This document shows, piece by piece, positions 1-8,055 of a stretch of 64,000 nt of DNA (within the stretch, counting starts at the first letter, position 1; the number at the start of each line of letters is the position of its first letter). Source of the stretch: Lewinellaceae bacterium (GTDB taxonomy: Bacteria > Bacteroidota > Bacteroidia > Chitinophagales > Saprospiraceae); contig JACJYE010000014.1 in the NCBI GenBank assembly GCA_020636255.1, positions 62,001 to 126,000 on the forward strand, given 5' to 3'. The position numbers and the translations under genes are program-made. The notes beneath the pieces were generated by a model, which saw nothing but the letters and a program-made list of their open reading frames with translations, searched no databases and was not told the origin of the DNA.

Positions 1-1
1 G

Positions 2-2479
2 AATATATTGATGAATTCAGATGCGTACTATCATACCCAAAGTATTGAGCAGATCAGGACTTATACGCAATCGGGGCTGGGCAGCACCTGTGCAGAGTCT
101 ATTCCCACCAGCAATTCCGACCCATCGGTAAACCTGCCTTATGAAAATGGGTTTTTCATCCCGGTCCGCACGCCTTTTGAACTCACCGCTGAAGGCGCCG
201 ACCCCGATGGGGATGCACTAACCTATTGCTGGGAGGAATACGACCTCGGCCCGACCTCCCCTATCGGCAACCCCTCTCTGGATGCGCCTATTTTCCGTTC
301 CGTGGCGCCAACCAGCAGCCCTAACAGGGTATTCCCCAGCCTGTTGAAGATCGTGAACAACCAGTCCAACAACAACGAAGTACTGCCCACCTACAACCGC
401 AACCTCACCTTCCGCTGCACGGTGCGGGATAACGACCCGGAAGCAGGCGGCGTGAACTGGGCGCAGGTTCAGTTCAAAGCGGATCAGACGGCAGGGCCTT
501 TTCTCGTAACAGCACCGAACACCGGTGACGTCACCTGGAAGGTAGGCGAATACCGGGAAGTAACCTGGAACGTGGCGAACACCACCAATCCCCGGGTGAA
601 ATGTCACTATGTCAACATCAAGCTCTCCGTCGACGGCGGTTTCACCTACCCCTATACGCTGGCGGCCAGCACGCCCAACGACGGCTCCGCTTTCGTTAGC
701 GTGCCCGATGCCGTGACGGCCGACGCCAGGGTGCGGGTGGAAGCGGCCAACAACATCTTCTTCGACATTTCCAATGCCGACTTCACCATTGCGCCGGCTT
801 CCGGCCCCGGTTTTGCCATCGACGTATCGCCGGTGGCCGTGCCCCTGTTCTGCACCTCACAGGGCAACATTACGTTCGACATCACGACCGCGCCTCTTCT
901 CGGTTATGACAGCACCATTACCCTGAGCCTGCTCGGGAGCCTGCCCGCCAACGGTAGTTATGCATTCGGGCAAAACAGCCTGACACCCGGTGAAAGCACC
1001 ACGCTGACGCTCGAGCTGCCCGATTACACCGGGCACGATACCCTGCAGCTCCAGGTCAGCGCCGAAGGGCCAGGGCTGGGAGCCACCAACCGGAGCCTTT
1101 ATATCATTGCAGTATCGTCCGATTTCTCCTCCTTGCAACTGATGGCTCCCGCCGACGGCACATCGGATATCGTGCTGTCTACGAATTTCAGCTGGACGAG
1201 CGCCCCTAACGCTACCTTATACGATTTCCAGCTCGCCACCAGCCCCGCTTTCGGAGTAGATGATATGGTGGAAAGTGCGGAAGGCCTGTCGGCGCCGGGT
1301 TATACACCGACGCAGCTCTTTGAGGAAAACACCCTCTATTTCTGGCGGGTGCGCCCCATCAACGAGTGCGGCCCCGGCGAATGGTTGCCGCCCTTTGCCT
1401 TCCACACGGCGATAGTCGACTGCGCCAATACCGCGGCCAACGACCTGCCCATAAACATTGCCAACAACCCGAATACGAAGATCTCCAAGATAAACATCCC
1501 TACCGACGGCATTATCAGCGACCTCAACCTCACCAATGTGGAGGTCACGTTCCAGCCGGTCAATAGCCTGCGCATATTCCTGGTCAGCCCTGCCGGCACC
1601 GAGGTGCGGCTGTGGAACCTGGACTGCCTCAATACCGGCCTCATCCGCCTCGGCTTCGACGATGAAGCGCCCACGGAGATCACCTGCCCGCCCGACGACA
1701 ACCTGCCAGTACGGCCCGACCAGCCGCTTTCCGCTTTCGATGGCGAGAACACTGCCGGCGAATGGCAGCTGAAAGTACAGGTCGTGACCAGCGGCTTCGG
1801 CAGCGGCGGCACCATCAAGAGCTGGAGGCTCGAATTCTGTGCGGCCGTAGCCACTACGCCGCCGACGCTCATCACCAACGAGACGCTCGCCGTACCTCCG
1901 GGCGAGGGAAATACGATCACGAAGCAATTGCTGGAAGTGCAGGACGATGTAGCTACGCCTTCACAGGTAACGTACACCATCGTCACGCCGCCCGCCCATG
2001 GCCAGCTGTACCGCTGGAGCCTCAACGAGCCGCTGGGCGCCGGCGCACATTTCTCGCAGTCGACCATCAATACCTACAACCTGGTGTACGTGCACGATGG
2101 CAGCGCCACCCAAACCGACGCTTTCACCTTTATCGCGGAAGACAACGAAGGCGGGTGGTTGCCTACGCAGGTGTTCAACATCGATATCGACGAAGGTGCT
2201 ACGGTTTCGGTAAAGGATGTGGTAGCGGCAAACGCCATTAGCCTGGCGCCCAACCCCACTAGCGAGTCCGTCCGCATCAACTTCCGGAAAGCATTAAGCG
2301 GAGGTGTATCGGTGCAGCTGCTGAACCTTCAGGGGCAGCAGGTGTTGCAAGGCCGCTATGCCGACGGCAACACGCCTATAGAACTGAATACCGCACAGCT
2401 TCCCGCCGGAGCCTATTTCGTTCAGGTGCGAACCGAACAGGGTATGTTTACGGAAAAGCTGGTGGTACAGCATAGGTAA
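2..2479 (+). CDS. Secreted metalloprotease-like T9SS cargo protein, 5' end outside window
   Basis: The reading frame is open from base 2, so the true start lies upstream and only about 826 residues are visible. The first visible residues (NSDAYYHTQSIEQIRTY) resemble the end of the reprolysin-like zinc metallopeptidase domain of Bacteroidota secreted proteases; the HExxH site would be upstream, so protease identity is inferred. Then come Ig/fibronectin-like segments, a proprotein-convertase P-domain-like region at about residues 475-615, a cadherin/CSPG-like segment at about 620-735, and a C-terminal type A sorting domain (LAPNPTSESVRINF, then LPAGAYFVQV). This domain routes proteins through the outer membrane by type IX secretion. 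A strong hairpin follows 60 bases after the stop. Confidence is high for a secreted T9SS protein and moderate for metalloprotease. Confidence 0.8.
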   Translation, partial: NILMNSDAYYHTQSIEQIRTYTQSGLGSTCAESIPTSNSDPSVNLPYENGFFIPVRTPFELTAEGADPDGDALTYCWEEYDLGPTSPIGNPSLDAPIFRSVAPTSSPNRVFPSLLKIVNNQSNNNEVLPTYNRNLTFRCTVRDNDPEAGGVNWAQVQFKADQTAGPFLVTAPNTGDVTWKVGEYREVTWNVANTTNPRVKCHYVNIKLSVDGGFTYPYTLAASTPNDGSAFVSVPDAVTADARVRVEAANNIFFDISNADFTIAPASGPGFAIDVSPVAVPLFCTSQGNITFDITTAPLLGYDSTITLSLLGSLPANGSYAFGQNSLTPGESTTLTLELPDYTGHDTLQLQVSAEGPGLGATNRSLYIIAVSSDFSSLQLMAPADGTSDIVLSTNFSWTSAPNATLYDFQLATSPAFGVDDMVESAEGLSAPGYTPTQLFEENTLYFWRVRPINECGPGEWLPPFAFHTAIVDCANTAANDLPINIANNPNTKISKINIPTDGIISDLNLTNVEVTFQPVNSLRIFLVSPAGTEVRLWNLDCLNTGLIRLGFDDEAPTEITCPPDDNLPVRPDQPLSAFDGENTAGEWQLKVQVVTSGFGSGGTIKSWRLEFCAAVATTPPTLITNETLAVPPGEGNTITKQLLEVQDDVATPSQVTYTIVTPPAHGQLYRWSLNEPLGAGAHFSQSTINTYNLVYVHDGSATQTDAFTFIAEDNEGGWLPTQVFNIDIDEGATVSVKDVVAANAISLAPNPTSESVRINFRKALSGGVSVQLLNLQGQQVLQGRYADGNTPIELNTAQLPAGAYFVQVRTEQGMFTEKLVVQHR

Positions 2480-2540
2480 CCAAGGTTAAAGGTTAAAGAG
2501 AGTTGGCAGAGCCGCCCTTTCGCCTCTGGCAATAAAAAAG

Positions 2541-2579
2541 AAGCGCCGCTTCCCGGAAGGGGAGGCAGCGCTTTTTTTT
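2541..2579. terminator. Bidirectional intrinsic terminator
   Basis: A GC-rich hairpin with outer stem AAGCGC/GCGCTT and inner stem TTCCC/GGGGA is followed by eight T on the plus strand and preceded by an A-rich stretch, so it can work in both directions. It lies between the convergent genes ending at 2479 (+) and 2607 (-). Confidence 0.8.
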
Positions 2580-2606
2580 GGGTGTTCGGAGTATCTGGGT
2601 AAAATG

Positions 2607-3038
2607 CTAAAGCCCTCCGGCGGAGGAAGCTTTACTGAGGATGCGGCCTGCTACAGGGTGGCCCTTGTAGTTGTAGAACCGCACGTAATAGATACCGGCA
2701 TCCAGGCCGGATATGTCGTATGACAGCCCTTTTTCAAGGCGATAGCTGGCCACTTCCCGGCCATTGGCCGCAAAAATGCGGAACTGCTGGGCCCCGCCCT
2801 CTGCTACCGAGGCTTCGTCCACCTGGAAATAGTGCGCCGAAGGGTTGGGGAAGAGCTTGAATTCCGCTGCTTTGGGCTTGCTGGCCTGTAACTGGGAACT
2901 GCCGTAAGACGAATTGTAACTGGAATTGGAACTGGAGCTGGAATTGTTGGCAGGGCACCCGCCACCGCAACATCCGTGCTGCGCCCATAAGGCCCATCCG
3001 GAAAACACCAAAACCAAAGAAAGTATAACTTTTTTCAT
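2607..3038 (-). CDS. Small secreted protein with C-terminal T9SS sorting domain
   Basis: About 143 residues. The ATG at 3038 is preferred over the in-frame GTG at 3044 because it begins a clean signal peptide (MKKVILSLVLVFSGWALWAQ). The mature N-terminus is Cys/Gly-rich (HGCCGGGCP), followed by a low-complexity Ser/Asn/Tyr linker and a type A sorting domain (FKLFPNPSAHYFQVDEASV ... GLDAGIYYVRFYNYKG). Almost nothing other than the signal peptide, Cys-rich patch, linker and sorting domain is present, so the exported payload is only about 30 residues. The cysteines could bind metal or form disulfides, but function is unknown. A TAnnTTTG promoter element lies 30 bases upstream. Confidence 0.75.
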   Translation of the reverse strand: MKKVILSLVLVFSGWALWAQHGCCGGGCPANNSSSSSNSSYNSSYGSSQLQASKPKAAEFKLFPNPSAHYFQVDEASVAEGGAQQFRIFAANGREVASYRLEKGLSYDISGLDAGIYYVRFYNYKGHPVAGRILSKASSAGGL

Positions 3039-3374
3039 AAGCACTGATTATTAGTTTTAGCAATCAACAAAAATATAAATAATACATCTGTAAATAAACA
3101 ATTTTTAGAAATTTTATTCTAAAAAATTTAAAAATACCGCATTGCGCCTTTCCAGGCCGAATAATGCACCAGCATGGTGTGGCGTTTTAAACAAAAAAGT
3201 GAAAAAAAGCGAAAAATTGATGAAATTTGGTGCAGAAAGAAGCAAATGCGTGTATTCCCAATAAAATTTTGCCTATCCCCCGGGCGTTAAGGGGGCAGCA
3301 TCAGAGAGGACAAAAGGGAGAGAACAAGCCAAACCGGCGTGAAGCCGGATACGTAAAACACTATATTAACGATC
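3039..3374. other. AT-rich divergent intergenic region
   Basis: This 336-base gap separates the minus-strand small T9SS gene and the plus-strand SPOR gene. Apart from the minus-strand promoter it holds a perfect 9-bp inverted repeat, TTTTTAGAA (3102-3110) and TTCTAAAAA (3117-3125), around a 6-base spacer, which could be an operator or an AT-rich hairpin. I see no convincing small ORF or RNA in the rest and no exact plus-strand TAnnTTTG element. Confidence 0.4.
3068..3101 (-). promoter_or_regulatory. Bacteroidota-type promoter for the small T9SS protein
   Basis: On the minus strand the -7 element TATTTTTG (3068-3075) matches TAnnTTTG exactly. A TTG at 3099-3101 could serve as the -33 element with a 23-base spacer, slightly long. 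The start codon is about 30 bases downstream. Confidence 0.45.
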
Positions 3375-5114
3375 ATGAAGCAATTACTGGCATTATTCAG
3401 CATGCTGACGCTTGTTTTCACGGGCCTGGCAGCGCAGGACAACTCCTTTTTCACCATTCAGGTAGGCACCTTCATCGACGCCAAAGCAGAAGATTTCAAA
3501 CCGCTCCAGGACGTGGGGCTGGTCTATGCACGCGATGTAGGCGGCAACCTGCGGGAAGTTTACGTAGGCGGTTACGACAGCCGGGAAGCGGCCGAAAAAG
3601 CAGCCGGCGAGATCCGCAAAAAAGGGTACGCCAATTCCTTCATACAGGAAAGGCGCGCCTCCGACGGGCAACCCACAGTGGTCATACAGATGGCCACCCG
3701 CAAAATGGACAGCAAACTGGAGTGGGAAAAATTCATGGAAGCCGGTAGCCTGTACGGCATTCCGACGGGCAACCTGCTGAAGGTCGTCACCGGCCCCTAT
3801 TCCAATACCGACGTCGCGCAGAAGGACCTGGCCAGGGTGCGCAAACTGGGCTACAAAGATGCATTCGTAAAAACGGCCAACTCGGTGGAGCTGATCCCCC
3901 TTACCGATTTTGAGACCGGAGTAAAAAAGCCGCTCATCCCGATCGGGTTCGACGAGAGCGCTCCCCGGATAGCGGCCAGCCAGCCTTCGTCCTACGAAGT
4001 GCTGACACCGCGGACACCCGACGCCCCTCAACAGCCCGAATCCCAGAGTATCCCTTCTTCCTATGATTATTATGCGGGAGCGCCGGCTGCGGCTACGGCG
4101 GCTACTACCGGCAGCACATCGGCCATGCCCGCCATCAACGGCAAGGTCAAACGCAACTCGGTGCTCGAGCTCCAGAAAGTATTGAAATCATCGAATACAT
4201 ACCAGGGTGCGTTGGATGGTTACTATGGCAACGGCACCGCGAGTGGGTATGAAACCTTCGCAAAGCAGAACCGGACGGTACAAAAATACCAGTTGCTGGC
4301 CGAGAATATGCCGGCGCCCGGGCAGGATAAAACGGACAATGCCCTGCAGGGTGTCATCGACGCCCTGGCCAGCAACCCATCGGCCGGCGCGCGCCTCGAT
4401 GCCTTCAACGAACCCATCGCCAGGGCCTATCGCGCCTATGAGATCTTTTCGGCCATGGGGCCAAGCGCCGATGTCAACCGGATGATGAACGGGGCCATCC
4501 AGGATGCTTTTGCCAAACAGGGCTCGCTGGGGCTTCCTTTCGACCCCCGCGCCACCTATGCATACCAGGACATCGGCCAGCTGGCCCTGCATATTTACTA
4601 TATCCACTGTGCTTCCGGCACCAGCATTACTGCTCCCTGCTGGCTGGCCAGCCGCCATCCGCAGGAAGCGGCCCGCGCCTACCAGGCCTGCGCCGGCGCA
4701 CCCAATGCCGCCCTCGTACAAGCTTGCGGCCAGTTCGAGAACTGGCCGGAGATCAAGGTGCTGGTGGCTATAGCGGCCGACCTCAATACCGACCAGAATT
4801 TCAACCAGCAACGACTGACGCAGGCCGCATCGGAACGGGCCCGCCTCTACGCCGCCCCTACCCCGCTGAATACCGCCGAGGAAAAGGCCGTCGTAGGCTG
4901 GAGCCGCAACCTGATCAGCGGCATGAATAGCTGGGCCACCCGCGACCCCCTCCACCAGCAGATCAACACCGCCTTCCAGGCCATGTTCTTCCAGTCGCAG
5001 GCGCGCCTTGAAGACTATTTCATGGCAAAGGGCTACGATGCCGGCCAGGCCAGCGGGCTTGCATTGGCCACCCTGCATACGCTGGTGGCCTACCACCTGC
5101 AGCGATTTGTATAA
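3375..5114 (+). CDS. Exported SPOR-domain protein
   Basis: 579 residues with a signal peptide (cleavage near LAAQ, residue 20). Two consecutive SPOR-like repeats occupy about residues 24-165: FTIQVGTFIDAK, then VYVGGYDSREAAEKAAGEI, and later KVVTGPYSNTDVAQKDLARV. SPOR modules bind denuded peptidoglycan glycans. A Pro/Ser/Ala linker (about 200-250) leads to a segment at about 260-310 with a peptidoglycan-binding-like pattern (VLELQKVLKSSNTYQGALDGYYGNGT) and then an uncharacterised helical C-terminal domain of about 270 residues with several cysteines. This suggests a periplasmic cell-wall-associated protein. No enzymatic motif is evident. It appears monocistronic. Confidence 0.7.
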   Translation: MKQLLALFSMLTLVFTGLAAQDNSFFTIQVGTFIDAKAEDFKPLQDVGLVYARDVGGNLREVYVGGYDSREAAEKAAGEIRKKGYANSFIQERRASDGQPTVVIQMATRKMDSKLEWEKFMEAGSLYGIPTGNLLKVVTGPYSNTDVAQKDLARVRKLGYKDAFVKTANSVELIPLTDFETGVKKPLIPIGFDESAPRIAASQPSSYEVLTPRTPDAPQQPESQSIPSSYDYYAGAPAAATAATTGSTSAMPAINGKVKRNSVLELQKVLKSSNTYQGALDGYYGNGTASGYETFAKQNRTVQKYQLLAENMPAPGQDKTDNALQGVIDALASNPSAGARLDAFNEPIARAYRAYEIFSAMGPSADVNRMMNGAIQDAFAKQGSLGLPFDPRATYAYQDIGQLALHIYYIHCASGTSITAPCWLASRHPQEAARAYQACAGAPNAALVQACGQFENWPEIKVLVAIAADLNTDQNFNQQRLTQAASERARLYAAPTPLNTAEEKAVVGWSRNLISGMNSWATRDPLHQQINTAFQAMFFQSQARLEDYFMAKGYDAGQASGLALATLHTLVAYHLQRFV

Positions 5115-5192
5115 GAGCTTGTTTGGAGGCCACCCTTTGGGCTAAAATACGCCCCTTTTTTGATGATACTGAGGTGTTCCCGGCAGATAATG

Positions 5193-5284
5193 AACCGCAG
5201 AGACGCAGCGGACGCAGAGGTTTTTCGCGGGAAGAGCTCCTGCTATACGCCCTGCTTTGCGCTTTTCTCCGCGTCTTTGCGGTT
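5193..5284. repeat. Palindromic intergenic repeat (ACCGCAGAGACGC type)
   Basis: Imperfect inverted repeat with left arm AACCGCAGAGACGC (5193-5206) and right arm GCGTCTTTGCGGTT (5271-5284), 13 of 14 positions complementary. The left flank also contains the short direct repeat ACGCAG/ACGCAGAGG. It lies in the 262-base gap between two convergent genes. From general knowledge, similar sequences recur between genes in many bacterial genomes. Confidence 0.6.
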
Positions 5285-5376
5285 TAATAAATACCAGGCT
5301 TCCCATCTGCGGGCTCTTTTGATACAGCCCCAACATTTCACATACCCCGGTAGTGTTTAAAAGGCCAAGCCCTTCC

Positions 5377-5907
5377 CTACCTGAGCGCCTGGAACGTCAT
5401 ATCAAAGCGGGTATCCACATCCGAGGGCGGAGAATAGGCGAATTTCATCACCACTTCAAGGCGGAATTTTTTCCGGATCAGGTCGCGGCGGACATTGCGC
5501 AGGCCGGGCAGCAAGTCGATATGATCGCCCGGGCGGTCGTATTGCAGGCGGTCGATGTAGAACACTTCATCGGCGTCGACACAGGGTTCGTCCGTATCGG
5601 GGCAAATCCGCACGGATACGAAATCCATGAACCTGTAATCGAAACCGTTGACGGCATCCAGCCGGGCCGAGATCGGGCTGATGGCCGTGATCTGCGTGGT
5701 ATCCAACTGGTTCTCGCTGAGGTAGAAATCGATGTTGGTGTTCACGCCCCGCAGCACGGCCGACACCGGCAACACCGGGCTTTCGCCGGCCCGGATCGTA
5801 AACTGGAAGTTGGGGAAGAACATTTCAAATAACCGTTCCCGCCTGTCTTTGCGGCAACCGGCAGCCAGGGCCAGCACGATCAACCATAGTATGGCTCGTT
5901 TCATCAT
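5377..5907 (-). CDS. Putative lipoprotein of unknown function
   Basis: 176 residues. It starts with a lipoprotein signal peptide ending in the lipobox LAAGC, with Cys at about residue 18, so it should be lipid-anchored in the envelope. The mature part is acidic and beta-rich with no catalytic signature I recognise; it includes a short Cys-containing stretch (RICPDTDEPCVDADEVFYID). Two consecutive ATG codons (5905-5907 and 5902-5904) could start it. A repeated AT-rich motif lies just upstream (5930-5955), also found upstream of another minus-strand gene near 18.66 kb. Function unknown. Confidence 0.65.
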   Translation of the reverse strand: MMKRAILWLIVLALAAGCRKDRRERLFEMFFPNFQFTIRAGESPVLPVSAVLRGVNTNIDFYLSENQLDTTQITAISPISARLDAVNGFDYRFMDFVSVRICPDTDEPCVDADEVFYIDRLQYDRPGDHIDLLPGLRNVRRDLIRKKFRLEVVMKFAYSPPSDVDTRFDMTFQALR

Positions 5908-5929
5908 ATACGTTTTGCTGTTACGTAAT

Positions 5930-5959
5930 AATCAAAAAATAAGTTCGACGATTTTTTGA
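5930..5959. promoter_or_regulatory. Dispersed AT-rich motif with inverted repeat
   Basis: The 26 bases from 5930 to 5955 are identical to 18658-18683. Both copies follow a TTACGTA and lie just upstream of a minus-strand gene. This copy also forms a perfect 9-bp inverted repeat, TCAAAAAAT (5932-5940) and ATTTTTTGA (5951-5959), with a 10-base spacer. Related sequences occur at 12807-12821 and 50042-50055. It could be a regulatory site or a small repeat. Confidence 0.5.
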
Positions 5960-6101
5960 ACACTGCTTAATTATACAACGCAGGAATAATAACGAAAGAA
6001 TCCTTTGAAATTTTTACAGCCTTTCAAATATTCGCCTATATTTAAGCACGTGCTACAACATTTCAGCCGAATTATTCTCAATTCCCTAACAGGACACGAC
6101 C

Positions 6102-8030
6102 ATGGGCGAACAGAAAGTATCCCTCGTAAAAGACGAAGCGGCCATGCAGCACTTTGTCCGCAACTTATTGCGTGACGTACAGGCGCTGGAGTATATGCTT
6201 GAAAACGACTGGTTTGAAAGCGACATCACGCGTATCGGTGCAGAGCAGGAGATGTGCATAGTGCATGGCAAGACCTACAAGCCGGCGACCATTGCCATGG
6301 AAGCGCTGGAACAGATGAAGGAATACCCCTGGGTGGAAACCGAGCTGGCGAAGTTCAACCTGGAGACCAACCTGCTGCCCCGCGTTTTTGAGGGTGACTG
6401 CCTGAGCCAGCTCGAAAAGGAAAACAGCGGTAAGCTGGAAAAGATCAGGGCCAAGCTCAAAGGCCTCAATGCCGACCTCATCCTGACCGGCATACTGCCC
6501 ACGTTGCGCAAGTACGACCTGGAGATGGACAACCTCACTCCCAAACAAAGGTACTACGCCCTCATGGAGGCCCTCAACCGGCAACTGATCGGCTCGGCTT
6601 ACGAACTGCGCATAACCGGTATAGATGAACTGCTCGTCAAACACGATTCTCCCCTGCTCGAAGCCTGCAATACCAGCTTCCAGGTACACCTGCAGGTAGC
6701 GCCGGCCAATTTCGTCTGCATGTACAACATCGCTCAGGCCCTTGCCGCTCCGGTAATGGCCATTGCGGCCAATTCGCCCATCGTGTTCGGCAAACGGCTT
6801 TGGCACGAAAGCCGCATAGCCCTGTTCCAGCAGTCGCTCGACATCCGCACCACCCACGACCACATGCGCGAGCGCAGCCCGCGGGTGAGCTTCGGCAACG
6901 GCTGGCTGGACCATTCCATTATGGAAATATACAAGGATGATATCGCCAGGTTCCGCGTATTGCTCAGCGCCGATGTGGAAGAGGACGCCCTGGGCATGAT
7001 CGCCGATGGCAAGGTGCCCAAACTTCGGGCCCTGCAGGTGCACAATTCTACCGTTTACCGGTGGAACCGCCCCTGTTACGGCATCAGCGAATCCGGCAAA
7101 CCACACCTGCGCATCGAGAACAGGGTGCTGCCTTCCGGCCCTTCCGTGCTTGACGAAACGGCCAACGCCGCCTTCTGGCTGGGCGCCATGGTTGGGATGT
7201 ACGATCATTGTAAGGACATCCGCAAGCAGCTGTCGTGGGAAGATGTGCGCGACAACTTTTCCAAGGCCGCCAAATTCGGCATCGATACGAACTTCAACTG
7301 GTTCAAAGACCGGAAAGTGACGCCCTGCGACCTCATCCTGGAAGAATTGCTCCCCCTTGCCCGCAAAGGGTTGGAAAAACAGAAGGCCGACAGCGCCGAT
7401 ATCGACCGCTACCTCGGCGTTATCGAAGAACGGGCGAAAAAACACATGAACGGCGCACGCTGGCAGCTGCGCGCTTTTACCAAGCTGATCAAAGAGGTGG
7501 AGCGCGACGAGGCCGTCACCGTACTTACCGCCAGCATCGTCGAAAACCAAACCCAGAATAAACCCGTCCATACCTGGAAAATGCCTGAAGCCAACGACCT
7601 GCCCGACTACCGGCCCGCAAAACTGCTGGTCGACGAATTTATGATGACCGACCTGTTCACTGTCCAGAAAGACGACCTCATAGAACTGGTAGCGGAGCTC
7701 ATGGACTGGCGCAAAGTGCGCTATTTGCCGGTAGAGGATTCCAAAGGCCGCCTTTGCGGGCTGATCACCTCCAGGCTATTGTTACGCCATTACACCCACC
7801 TCAACAAACTCAAGGGCAAAAAGGCCATCTGCGTCAAAGATATCATGGTAAACAAACCCATCACGATCGGCCCCAAGGCCACCATCGTCCAGGCTATGCA
7901 CACCATGCGCGACAACAAGATCGGCTGCCTGCCCGTAGTCCAGAACGACGAACTGGTCGGCATCATCACGGAGATGGACTTCCTGCGCATAGCCGGCAGG
8001 CTGATCGAAAGGCTGGAAAAGGAACAGTGA
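6102..8030 (+). CDS. Glutamate-cysteine ligase family 2-like protein fused to a CBS-domain pair
   Basis: 642 residues. The N-terminal 450 or so residues look like a GCS2-type carboxylate-amine ligase: early acidic metal/ATP-binding motif (IGAEQEMCIV), NLLPRVFEGDCL, and the later LRIENRVLPSGPSVLDETAN. Residues about 525-635 form two CBS motifs (VDEFMMTDLFTVQKDDLIEL; VKDIMVNKPITIGPKATIVQ) that usually bind adenine nucleotides. Family knowledge suggests ATP-dependent formation of a glutamyl or similar amide bond, regulated by nucleotide binding. The substrate is not known; relatives often sit beside RimK-like ligases, but none is present here. The gene stands alone and runs into the convergent ABC permease 25 bases away. 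Confidence 0.75.
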   Translation: MGEQKVSLVKDEAAMQHFVRNLLRDVQALEYMLENDWFESDITRIGAEQEMCIVHGKTYKPATIAMEALEQMKEYPWVETELAKFNLETNLLPRVFEGDCLSQLEKENSGKLEKIRAKLKGLNADLILTGILPTLRKYDLEMDNLTPKQRYYALMEALNRQLIGSAYELRITGIDELLVKHDSPLLEACNTSFQVHLQVAPANFVCMYNIAQALAAPVMAIAANSPIVFGKRLWHESRIALFQQSLDIRTTHDHMRERSPRVSFGNGWLDHSIMEIYKDDIARFRVLLSADVEEDALGMIADGKVPKLRALQVHNSTVYRWNRPCYGISESGKPHLRIENRVLPSGPSVLDETANAAFWLGAMVGMYDHCKDIRKQLSWEDVRDNFSKAAKFGIDTNFNWFKDRKVTPCDLILEELLPLARKGLEKQKADSADIDRYLGVIEERAKKHMNGARWQLRAFTKLIKEVERDEAVTVLTASIVENQTQNKPVHTWKMPEANDLPDYRPAKLLVDEFMMTDLFTVQKDDLIELVAELMDWRKVRYLPVEDSKGRLCGLITSRLLLRHYTHLNKLKGKKAICVKDIMVNKPITIGPKATIVQAMHTMRDNKIGCLPVVQNDELVGIITEMDFLRIAGRLIERLEKEQ

Positions 8031-8055
8031 ACGATACCTGCCCGCAGTGAATGCC

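Noticed and set aside
6165..7571. 468-codon minus-strand ORF opposite the GCS2-CBS gene
   Set aside because: Antisense shadow; codon and domain evidence favours the plus-strand gene.
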